This document shows positions 1 to 6,915 of a DNA stretch of 12,534 bases, one piece after another. Every line of letters begins with the position of its first letter. Positions within the stretch are counted from its first letter, which is position 1. Location of the stretch: positions 1 to 12,534 of the forward strand of contig CAITKS010000129.1 of the NCBI GenBank assembly GCA_903893085.1, in the 5' to 3' direction. The stretch is from an uncultured Actinomycetes bacterium. Its GTDB lineage: Bacteria; Actinomycetota; Actinomycetes; Nanopelagicales; Nanopelagicaceae. A program made the position numbers and the translations under genes. The notes under the pieces are model-generated. The model had not been told where the DNA came from. It did no database searches and saw only the letters and a program-made list of their open reading frames with translations.

Positions 1-3000
1 CAGTTACCGTTAATCGTTGTTGAAGTTACCGTAAATGGAACCGTGCCAGTGTAAGTCGTGACATTCGATGAATAACCAGGACTTAGAGTAAGAGATTTGG
101 GGAAATTTATTCCCGTAAGCGTCGAAACAGTAGATGCAGCCCTTGTAATGGTTAGCGTGTATGTCGTCGAGGTTCCATTATCTGCATACGCTCTAATAGT
201 TACGACATTTGACCCAACAGATAATGCAATTGGATAGGCTGATAAGGCTGAACCACTTGTCAGGGCGTATGTACTACCATTGAACGTTGCCGTTGCTGTC
301 TCGTTATAGCCTGCCCAAGTTGCGGTGATATTTGCAGTCGTTGACTCACTTGCAGCAGCTGCCGTGTAGGCAAGGGTGCCCGCGGCAAAAGTCGGAGATA
401 TTGCAACTCCGTTACTCAATGCAAGCCCAGAAAGGGCAGATACGTTTCCTTTGGCAACATTGACATTTACGACGATTGAAGCCGTCGCACCAACCGAATC
501 TGTCGCCGTAATTGTCGTTGTCCAGGTTCTGGCATCTATGGCTAGAAATCCGGGACCTCTTCCAGCTCTAAGAATCGCGGTATTAGCTGTAGAAGTATCG
601 AGCGAAAAAGCGATACCGGCTGGTGATGTTGCTAAAGTAAAGGTCTTATTTCCAGTTCCACCTGATGAGGTAATAGTTGAATAGCCAAGATATCCATCGG
701 TGAGATTTCCATTGACAACATTTAAGTTTGTCACGGGTGCCGTTAGTGTAACTGCACCGTTAATTGTGTAATTCTGATTTGCTGAGGAAGAAGCACCGTA
801 AAAATTAGGGCTGGTACCGCCACCACTGTAGGCCGCGGATAAAACATTTACGCCCGTGGCGAGTGCGGTCGTCGTACAAGTCGCAACTGCTGAAGAGACC
901 GTAACTGCTGAACATCCCGAAATTGATGTTCCACCCGCCATGAAGTTCACAGTCCCAGCACCACCTGAACCAATGGTTGCAGTGAGTGTGACAGATCTGC
1001 CGACCGTTGATTGAGCCAGTGGACTTAGCGTCAGAGTAGTTGTTGTTGCGGATCCTGACCGTACCGGAACACGTGGAGCTGATCTAACGCTGTACAAAGC
1101 CTTACTGCTTGAGTATGCCTGAATCGAAATGTAGTAAATAGTTCCGTTGGTAAGTCCACTAATGCTGCAAGTCGTTGTAGGCGCAGTGGAAGTACAAGTT
1201 CCCAATTGGCTTCCGCCAGTCAACGCATCAAACAAAGAAACCGTGTACTGGCTAATCGGACTACCGTTGGCATTGGGAGCGGTCCAACTTATGTTAACTG
1301 TTCCTGAGGTAGTTGTGTAAGTCATTGATGAATTACTTGGCGGATTCGGGTTTGTAAATGGAGTTCCAGCAATTCCGTTTGAGGTTGCTCCATTTCCTAC
1401 TCTTGAAACAGCCCGAATTTTTGGTGTATAAGAAGTTCCATTTGTCAGGTCAGAAATGATAATTGGCGAAGTATTAGAGGTAGCTGCCAACCATGTTGTT
1501 CCGTCATTAAGCGTGTATTGATATGAAGTAATTGGTGCATTTGCGTCAGCTGATCCAGCCGAGAATGCGACGGAAAGAAATGCGTTACCGGGAGTGACGC
1601 TGCTAATTGTTGGCGCACCTGGCAGCGCAGCTGGTTGCACAAGCACTCTTGGCGAAGTAGCAACGCTGTTGCCTGCAGCGTTCGTTGCAACAACGGAATA
1701 GTAATAAGTGGTATTTGCGGCTAAGCCAGTGATCCGACAGTCAAACGAGGCAGTGGTACAGGCAGTGCCTGCTTCAGTTCCACCGGTAAGTGCGGTGTAT
1801 GCCCGAGCAGTGTAGGTAGTTATTGCCGAGCCACCATTGCTAGTTGGGACTTTCCAATAAACATTTGCAGCACCTGCAGCACCAACCGCCAGTGGGTCAA
1901 CTGGGGAATTAGGAACAGTTCTTGGTGTTGCAGAAAGCGAATCTGTCGCAGTAGATGTACCGGCCGAATTGGTAACTCGAATCATTACGCCATAAGAAGT
2001 TCCGTTGGTGAGTCCACCAATAAAGAATGGAGTTGTAATTGTTCCAGCATCAGTCCATGCACCAGAATCAAGCTTGTACTCGACCTTATTGATAGGACCG
2101 TTATTTGTAGTGACACTCCACCCAACCTGAATTGCAGAGTTTTGAGCCGTAAGTGTGTGCGTCAAATTGTTTGGAGTCGATGGTGCATTTGAAGAAACTA
2201 CACAGTTTGACCATGCTCCCGAACCATTGGCATTTCTTGCCCTATAAGCCCACGCAGTGCCTACAGGTTGGGCACTAAAAAGCCCAGTTGGCGCCGCAGC
2301 ATTTGATGCGCCACCCATACCCGGACAAGTTCCTACACCTGGATTGAAAGTGATGTCATAACCGGTTATTGGCGATCCACCGGTATAGCCAGCTGTAAAC
2401 GTTTTAATACCTGTAGTCGTTGCAGTCAGCGCTACGCCAGCTCCGGGAACCGTACTCGGTGTGCCTTGAGTAGTTGCAGAAGCGGTTCCAATTCCTCCAG
2501 CACTAATTGCGCGGATCTGAACCCCGTACGTTCGGCCATTTGTAAGACCCCTAATTGTAATTGGTGTTGAACTTTGATCAGCCAATGTCCATGTAGTTCC
2601 CGTATCAACTGAATATTGATAGTTGTCGACCGTAAAACTTGAAATTCCAGCGTTAAATGTCACGGACAAACTTGCATCACCCGGGGTAATAGAAGTAATC
2701 GTCGGCGCAGTTGAAAAAATATACGGCGTTAAAACAGGTGAAAGCGCCCAGACGCTTGAGCCCACAGAACTATTGGCTTTCACGCGGAAGGTGTACGAAG
2801 TCGCATTCGTAAGTCCAGTGACATCAAAGAAATTATTTGTTGCTGAATTTGTAGCTGTTGTCCAGGAATTGTAAGGAGAAACAGCATATTCAACTGAGTA
2901 AGATGTGATTGCGCTTGCACCCGAAGTTGTCGGAACTCCCCAATAAACACGCACCATGCCATTACCGGGTGTTCCGTTCGGGGTTAATGGTGCACTTGGA

Positions 3001-3998
3001 TTTCCATTTTCGTAAGAGATTACAACAGAACCATTTCCTTGGACCGAGGCTAAGTATTGATACGAAGCCGTAAGGCCAGATAAGCCTCCGGTTGAGTTTT
3101 CTCCCGGGTATCCGCCTTTTCCGAAGTATTCGTTATATGAACCGGCACCGAATTCAACTAAACCGCGTGAACCACCTCGTGCTCCACCACCGCCGCCTGC
3201 TCCTCCACCACCATCACAGTTACCACGGGGATCAACCACGCATCTATAACTTACGTTAAATCCATCTCCACCACTTGTTAAAGTAGAAGTGTCATCGCGC
3301 GGCGTGAAAGAAGCTATTGGCGGTTGTCCTTGGAGCGCCGGAATGTATTGTCCGTTTCCGCCCGTTCCACCCGATCCGCCGGCAACAATCGTTGCAACAG
3401 ACGCGGGAGATGCAACTGTTCCAATTTTGACAACCGATGCTGCACCGCCACCACCGCCGCGGCCAGAACAACCAGCGGGTCCTGGCTCACCACCATAACC
3501 ACCAGCGTATTCTCCAAACGGATTTATTCCACCGACTGAAGCCCCTGGATATCGGTAATAAAGATTTGTATTATTTGTAGGCGCAGCTCTGCAATTTAAA
3601 TCGGCTGCGTTAGTTGCACCTTTACCAACACCAATTGATAAATATTGTCCCGGTGTGACTGCAATAGTTCCAGTGACCCTACCAATGTTGCTCGCATCTG
3701 CTGGACGAGGAGAACCATCGATGCCGCCGCCCGCACCTTGACCACCCAATAAAGTAATATCCAGAGAGGTTACATTTGCAGGAACAGTGAAATACTCAAC
3801 GGCGCCCGTGTACGTATAAGTGTTCGTGACTGTTGTTCCGTTTGCGGCAGTTGCCGTTGCAACAGCGCTTGCATCTTCAGCAGGTGAAACAGATTGCCAA
3901 ATTCCTAATGCGAGCGTGAAGACTAAAACTTTGCGGATAAATATTGGAGCACGCTCAAGAATCTCGTTTATGTAATTGCGTAAGGGTGAAACGCCCAT
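1..3998 (-). CDS. Giant exported glycine-rich / FnIII / Ig-like / cadherin-like protein (partial, C-terminus outside window)
   Basis: The frame is open from an ATG at 3996-3998 to the left edge: 1332 codons without a stop, unfinished. A GAGG ribosome site at 4005-4008 lies six bases upstream. Residues 1-47 form a long signal peptide (basic start, hydrophobic stretch about 24-38, likely cut near ASA). Residues 55-330 resemble the glycine-rich domain seen in bacterial surface proteins, with Gly runs near 180-185 and 263-272. Seven fibronectin type III domains follow at about 335-425, 430-515, 516-602, 605-692, 695-786, 792-880 and 884-976. Most carry a variant of GLTNGTSY before the last strands. 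Next come an Ig-like domain of the Big_3 type (983-1079), another Ig- or cadherin-like sandwich (1082-1182), a cadherin-like beta-sandwich domain (1184-1286) and the start of a second (1288 on). No enzyme motif is visible. A cell-surface adhesin or matrix protein is inferred from architecture only. The anchor, if any, is outside the window. Confidence 0.88.
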   Translation of the reverse strand, partial: MGVSPLRNYINEILERAPIFIRKVLVFTLALGIWQSVSPAEDASAVATATAANGTTVTNTYTYTGAVEYFTVPANVTSLDITLLGGQGAGGGIDGSPRPADASNIGRVTGTIAVTPGQYLSIGVGKGATNAADLNCRAAPTNNTNLYYRYPGASVGGINPFGEYAGGYGGEPGPAGCSGRGGGGGAASVVKIGTVASPASVATIVAGGSGGTGGNGQYIPALQGQPPIASFTPRDDTSTLTSGGDGFNVSYRCVVDPRGNCDGGGGAGGGGGARGGSRGLVEFGAGSYNEYFGKGGYPGENSTGGLSGLTASYQYLASVQGNGSVVISYENGNPSAPLTPNGTPGNGMVRVYWGVPTTSGASAITSYSVEYAVSPYNSWTTATNSATNNFFDVTGLTNATSYTFRVKANSSVGSSVWALSPVLTPYIFSTAPTITSITPGDASLSVTFNAGISSFTVDNYQYSVDTGTTWTLADQSSTPITIRGLTNGRTYGVQIRAISAGGIGTASATTQGTPSTVPGAGVALTATTTGIKTFTAGYTGGSPITGYDITFNPGVGTCPGMGGASNAAAPTGLFSAQPVGTAWAYRARNANGSGAWSNCVVSSNAPSTPNNLTHTLTAQNSAIQVGWSVTTNNGPINKVEYKLDSGAWTDAGTITTPFFIGGLTNGTSYGVMIRVTNSAGTSTATDSLSATPRTVPNSPVDPLAVGAAGAANVYWKVPTSNGGSAITTYTARAYTALTGGTEAGTACTTASFDCRITGLAANTTYYYSVVATNAAGNSVATSPRVLVQPAALPGAPTISSVTPGNAFLSVAFSAGSADANAPITSYQYTLNDGTTWLAATSNTSPIIISDLTNGTSYTPKIRAVSRVGNGATSNGIAGTPFTNPNPPSNSSMTYTTTSGTVNISWTAPNANGSPISQYTVSLFDALTGGSQLGTCTSTAPTTTCSISGLTNGTIYYISIQAYSSSKALYSVRSAPRVPVRSGSATTTTLTLSPLAQSTVGRSVTLTATIGSGGAGTVNFMAGGTSISGCSAVTVSSAVATCTTTALATGVNVLSAAYSGGGTSPNFYGASSSANQNYTINGAVTLTAPVTNLNVVNGNLTDGYLGYSTITSSGGTGNKTFTLATSPAGIAFSLDTSTANTAILRAGRGPGFLAIDARTWTTTITATDSVGATASIVVNVNVAKGNVSALSGLALSNGVAISPTFAAGTLAYTAAAASESTTANITATWAGYNETATATFNGSTYALTSGSALSAYPIALSVGSNVVTIRAYADNGTSTTYTLTITRAASTVSTLTGINFPKSLTLSPGYSSNVTTYTGTVPFTVTSTTINGN
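1071..2996 (-). repeat. Tandem array of seven fibronectin type III modules (protein-level repeat)
   Basis: Seven consecutive modules of 86-93 residues, diverged at DNA level but clear in translation. Two flavours can be told apart. Modules 2, 4 and 6 have a Y(Q/K)(Y/L) strand followed by a DxGxxW-like turn. Modules 1, 5 and 7 have a VxVxW start and a SxITxY strand. Modules 5 and 7 each add a close cysteine pair (C747/C754 and C935/C944), and module 3 has C558 and C599. The pattern suggests growth by duplication of multi-domain units followed by divergence. This is protein-level repetition; I saw no long exact DNA repeat. Confidence 0.8.
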
Positions 3999-4020
3999 TC
4001 GAGACCTCACCCCCTTGCGC
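3978..4020 (-). promoter_or_regulatory. Hairpin enclosing the start codon of the giant surface-protein gene
   Basis: In minus-strand RNA, GCGCAAGGGGGUGA (4020-4007) can pair with UCACCCUUACGC (3989-3978): UGA/UCA, GGG/CCC with two bulged G, AA/UU, one C-A mismatch and GCG/CGC. The ATG at 3998 lies in the loop, and the GAGG ribosome site at 4005-4008 is partly inside the stem. This could restrain translation initiation. The structure was found by eye and no folding energy was computed. Confidence 0.4.
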
Positions 4021-4034
4021 CAATAAAATATCAA

Positions 4035-4218
4035 AATCGGGCTTAAAGAAGCCTGATTGCAGGGCTTTAGTCTATGAAGCATTGACGTATGGGTCACGCG
4101 TGAGTAAAGACCGAATAGGTAGATACCGAACACCTGGGCCAGGGGGAAATCGGGGCAGGCCCTTTCTCGGGTGAAAAGCTCCTAAACGGCCCTGATTGGC
4201 CAATCTTTACCGTTTTTT
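4035..4218 (+). promoter_or_regulatory. Candidate structured 5' leader RNA (riboswitch- or attenuator-like, class unknown)
   Basis: This fills most of the 260-base gap between the divergent genes. As plus-strand RNA it holds a ten-pair hairpin, arms 4035-4044 and 4049-4058, with an AAAG loop and one G-U wobble (the wobble would be an A-C mismatch on the minus strand). GGUC (4092-4095) can pair with GACC (4109-4112). A two-part stem joins CACC (4131-4134) with GGUG (4170-4173) and GGGCC (4136-4140) with GGCCC (4158-4162). The region ends in a terminator-like hairpin (4184-4218) just ahead of the gene at 4259. A second GGCCC at 4188-4192 overlaps the terminator stem and could compete for GGGCC 4136-4140, giving two exclusive folds. 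I compared it from memory with c-di-GMP, c-di-AMP, cobalamin, TPP, glycine, guanidine, glutamine, T-box and RNase P signatures and found no match. A weak promoter, TTGACG (4082-4087) with TAAAGA (4105-4110), lies inside it, so the true transcript start is uncertain. Confidence 0.45.
4184..4218 (+). terminator. Terminator-like hairpin 41 bases upstream of the plus-strand gene
   Basis: AAACGG (4184-4189) pairs with CCGTTT (4210-4215). Inside is the perfect palindrome GATTGGCCAATC (4194-4205), and a run of six T follows at 4213-4218. Stem plus T-run has the form of an intrinsic terminator. Because it sits between a structured leader and a start codon rather than after a gene, conditional termination is a reasonable inference. 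The outer stem is only six pairs, so it may be weak. Confidence 0.45.
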
Positions 4219-4258
4219 GGGCTTTGCAATCTTGAGGAATTGTCAGAAGAATCAAATC

Positions 4259-5131
4259 ATGAAGCGTTCTTTGGGGTTGATTACAGCGCTCTTTCTCTTA
4301 CTTGCAACCTCTGCCCTTGGTGGAGCAAACGCTGCTAGCCCAAAAGTAGGAAGCAAATGCACAAAGCTCAATCAAAAGATAAAAGTTTCACAGCAAAATT
4401 TAATTTGTTCTAAATCTGGCAAGAAATTAATCTGGGTGAAGACAAAGAGCCCTGCAGCTGCTCCGCAAAAACCGGTGACTCCCTCCCCTTCTAAATCTCC
4501 AAGCCCAGCAGCTAATAATTCCTCTCAGACAAATTCTTCGGAAGAATCTAAACCTGTAACTGCAACTAATATTCCGTCGCTTCCAAGTCCAACATCTTCC
4601 CCATCTGCTAGCAGTGCAGCGAATCCAGCTTCATCAAGTGGCTCTGCTTCATCAAGTAATCAAACACCTTCAGTTTCTGATGTACCAACTTCCTCGCAAC
4701 CAACGACGGAACCTAATGCCTTCCCAACTCCTTCACCATCTCCAACGGGGCCATCTATCGCTCGGCCGCTTTCAAATGTTTTAGAAAAAAGTCCGGTGTC
4801 CCTAAGTTCACCAACCATTACAGGAATAAAAAATGGAGCGGTTCCGAATGCGGGCCAAGTTCTTACTTGCTCTGGTTGGAAATGGGATCAAGAAGTTCCA
4901 CAAACAACTGTCTCCTGGATCGCATATCCATCTAATACTGGTTCGGACATTATTGATCCGAAGCTGTATTCAACTTTGAGCACAGTCGTTGCCGTTGGAG
5001 AATCGAAGTTAGTAATCTCCTCATCAAATATTGAGAAAATATCTGGAAATTACTTGTATTGCTTTGCAACAGCGAAGACCGCAGGCGGTCTTGAAACGAC
5101 CTCTATCGCAGCACTTCTTTTAGGCAAATAG
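4259..5131 (+). CDS. Exported Ser/Pro/Ala-rich stalk protein with two-cysteine module and Ig-like C-terminal domain
   Basis: A 290-residue protein of unknown function. The ATG at 4259 is preferred over the in-frame ATG at 4196 because it directly begins a typical signal peptide (MKRS, hydrophobic core about 5-20, likely cut after GANA at residue 25) and has a weak purine-rich AGAAGAA upstream. The 4196 start would add 21 residues ahead of it and lies within the leader hairpin. Residues 32-61 form a small basic two-cysteine module (C34, C50, ending SGKKLIWVK), a type I associate with secreted proteins of aquatic actinobacteria. Residues 64-185 are a low-complexity Ser/Pro/Ala/Thr stalk. Residues 186-290 look like a single Ig-like beta-sandwich (C204 in TCSGW, C268 in YCFA, probably bonded). 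There is no sortase motif, lipobox or C-terminal membrane segment. Release, or non-covalent attachment to the wall, is inferred. The gene is divergent from the giant surface gene and convergent with the next one. Confidence 0.85.
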   Translation: MKRSLGLITALFLLLATSALGGANAASPKVGSKCTKLNQKIKVSQQNLICSKSGKKLIWVKTKSPAAAPQKPVTPSPSKSPSPAANNSSQTNSSEESKPVTATNIPSLPSPTSSPSASSAANPASSSGSASSSNQTPSVSDVPTSSQPTTEPNAFPTPSPSPTGPSIARPLSNVLEKSPVSLSSPTITGIKNGAVPNAGQVLTCSGWKWDQEVPQTTVSWIAYPSNTGSDIIDPKLYSTLSTVVAVGESKLVISSSNIEKISGNYLYCFATAKTAGGLETTSIAALLLGK

Positions 5132-5136
5132 TCTTA

Positions 5137-5151
5137 GCGCGTTAACCGCGC
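5137..5151. terminator. Possible weak bidirectional terminator between convergent genes
   Basis: GCGCG (5137-5141) and CGCGC (5147-5151) form a five-pair GC stem with a TTAAC loop in the 31-base gap between two convergent stop codons. There is no good T-run on either side, so termination here is suggested mainly by position. Confidence 0.3.
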
Positions 5152-5162
5152 AAACAAGTTAT

Positions 5163-6857
5163 TTACTTCTTCTTAAATCCTGCAGGACAGACAGGTTTTA
5201 CCGCCGTTACTTTCTTAGCCTTTTTGCCCTTGACGCAAGTGATTGTTGTTTTCGCTCCCGCGGCTCCAGCCTGAGTAATTTTCATCTTGATTGTCGGAGA
5301 TGAGAAACCAAAACCATATGCACCCATGCGGAAGAAGCCGTTCTTCTCATTAATTACGGTTGTGGCAATTTGCGCTTCGCCGTCGTTGCTCAATACAGAA
5401 ACTGTTGCTCCGATCGGCGCTTTTGAGAATCCATAAATACAACGTGCCACAGTTGAGTTGAGCACAAGGTCATAGGTTCCGGTAGTCAGCGTTCCATCTG
5501 GTTTGGTATGTGGAGATGCAACCTTGTAATCCAGCGTTCCTTCAGATTTATTGAAAGCCGGAGCACCAGATGAGAAAACACTTGCGTTGGTAAATATCAA
5601 ACCTGCAAGAGAATTAGCGCTCTTTGTACATTTTGAAAGTTCTGAGGCGGTGCCGCTGCTCAGATTTAAAGTCTGGAAATTCCACTGGCTAGGCATTGCT
5701 ACAGCTTTATCACCAAGAAATGGCATCCAAGATAGAAATTCATCGATACCAAGGTCGTCATAACTGTTGCTGTGGCCTTTAAGGATCGATACAGATTCAA
5801 ATGGTCCGCGCGGATCAGTGCCGGCATAGATACCTCCACTGCGATCCTTCTGATATCGCTCACGCATTTCTGCGGTTAATTCTGAATTCTTGGTCCAACC
5901 AAAAACGATTGGAACTTTTACAGGCTCAGCAAGTATCTGCACTTTGACTGAATCGCCACCGGAAGCTGTTGTTACAGATACTTCTGGGTTGGCCATACGA
6001 CCATAAAGCCAACCATTAAAGCCTTTAGACATATTTAGATTAATTCCAAAGGAATAGTTTTCGGGAAATGGTTGCGACTTTATACAAGTAGTTCTAGTTG
6101 CCATCAAACATCTGGCATCTGTTGTGAATCCAGATAAATACGGTGGCAATGGTGTTCCGCCACCCGCCCCGATCGCCTTTCCAACATAAGCCTTTGGATC
6201 CAAATTAGGTCCACCCGGATCGAACTGTCCAGTTTCCACAGTCACCGGATAAAGACTGTTCGTTAATTGATCTAGAACAAATTTATTTGACGTGGCTGCT
6301 CCGCGATGGGCGTAATAGTCAGATTTAACAAGATACAAATCTCCTGCTGAATGTGGTGCACTGGGAATCGAAACAACCAGAGGATTTCCGCCATTTGGTA
6401 GCCCAATATCTGAATCTCCTTTTAGCGCCGCGTCAAAGCCGGCAGTTAATTCGGGTTTAGAAGTAAATGATGTTGAAACCGCACCAGTCTTTAGATTCTT
6501 TGCACTAATTCCTGCAATGCAATCTACTTCGGTTGCATTGGCGCATGGAGTTAAGTTCATATCCACTACTTGAAAGGTGAAATTCGCTGGGCACTGCTCC
6601 ATAGTTTTGCATCGCGTCATTCCAGTTATCTTCTGGTTTTCAACTTTAAAAGTTGCCACATTAGTCCAGAAGCGAACAAGCGATCTGGTGTTATTGACTA
6701 GATAACCGGTGTAACCAGTACCTGGAGGATTTACTACTTGAAATTGCTCATCAATTTCGCCCACTGCTTGCGCTGTATTGATCACTGGAGCGGCAGAAAA
6801 TGCAATTGAAAAAACTGAGATTAGAATCGCCAATTTGTTTACGCGCAGAAACCTCAT
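5163..6857 (-). CDS. Exported protein of unknown function, paralogue B of a tandem pair
   Basis: 564 residues, family not recognised. The signal peptide covers residues 1-31 (MRFLRVNK, hydrophobic core 9-23, likely cut after AQA). Early cysteines are C83, C89, C105 and C113. Features shared with the upstream neighbour along the whole length include a PSAPH-type motif with a Gly-Pro approach (about residue 160), a GWLYGRMA segment near the middle, SYDDLGIDEF (about 365-375), and a block at about 435-529 with DYKVASPH and VARCIYGF. By eye that block is slightly over half identical to the paralogue. The last 29 residues form a basic tail with two cysteines (TITC...CPAGFKKK), joined by only a short Ala/Gly linker. 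No catalytic motif, lipobox or membrane anchor is seen. It lies 58 bases downstream of its paralogue on the same strand. There is no Shine-Dalgarno site before the ATG, and a promoter-like element suggests a leaderless transcript. Confidence 0.87.
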   Translation of the reverse strand: MRFLRVNKLAILISVFSIAFSAAPVINTAQAVGEIDEQFQVVNPPGTGYTGYLVNNTRSLVRFWTNVATFKVENQKITGMTRCKTMEQCPANFTFQVVDMNLTPCANATEVDCIAGISAKNLKTGAVSTSFTSKPELTAGFDAALKGDSDIGLPNGGNPLVVSIPSAPHSAGDLYLVKSDYYAHRGAATSNKFVLDQLTNSLYPVTVETGQFDPGGPNLDPKAYVGKAIGAGGGTPLPPYLSGFTTDARCLMATRTTCIKSQPFPENYSFGINLNMSKGFNGWLYGRMANPEVSVTTASGGDSVKVQILAEPVKVPIVFGWTKNSELTAEMRERYQKDRSGGIYAGTDPRGPFESVSILKGHSNSYDDLGIDEFLSWMPFLGDKAVAMPSQWNFQTLNLSSGTASELSKCTKSANSLAGLIFTNASVFSSGAPAFNKSEGTLDYKVASPHTKPDGTLTTGTYDLVLNSTVARCIYGFSKAPIGATVSVLSNDGEAQIATTVINEKNGFFRMGAYGFGFSSPTIKMKITQAGAAGAKTTITCVKGKKAKKVTAVKPVCPAGFKKK

Positions 6858-6863
6858 AGTACG

Positions 6864-6890
6864 ACTTTAGCGGCCATGACCGGCACTCAA
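6864..6890 (-). promoter_or_regulatory. Candidate leaderless promoter for the 6857 gene
   Basis: On the minus strand TTGAGT (6885-6890) and TAAAGT (6864-6869, fitting the actinobacterial TAnnnT -10 form) are 15 bases apart. The -10 ends six bases before the ATG at 6857, where a transcript would begin at the start codon itself. The spacer is shorter than the usual 17, so the -35 assignment is weak. The -10 position and the lack of a ribosome site are the stronger points. Confidence 0.4.
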
Positions 6891-6915
6891 TAGATTTCTC
6901 AAGGTGAATTCTTGT

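Noticed and set aside
376..684. A 102-codon plus-strand frame
   Set aside because: It is antisense to the Ig-like/cadherin-like part of the giant gene and has no family resemblance or start signals.
1071..2996. CRISPR array or transposon-type DNA repeat
   Set aside because: The repetition is at protein level, with modules of about 90 residues and divergent DNA. There are no short identical repeats with spacers, and no terminal inverted repeats.
3289..3539. Proline-rich and arginine-rich plus-strand frames opposite the glycine-rich domain
   Set aside because: Antisense of GGN glycine codons yields proline- and arginine-type codons. These are shadows of the minus-strand gene.
3944..4174. A 76-codon plus-strand open frame across the divergent gap
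   Set aside because: It overlaps the start of the giant gene and the structured leader, and has no signal peptide, domain or ribosome site. Its composition looks like translated non-coding sequence.
4081..4190. Match to a known riboswitch or to a 16S rRNA fragment (CACGCGTGAGTAA resembles a 16S segment)
   Set aside because: Only about a dozen bases resemble 16S, and the flanks do not. Conserved cores of c-di-AMP, c-di-GMP, cobalamin, TPP, guanidine and T-box elements are absent.
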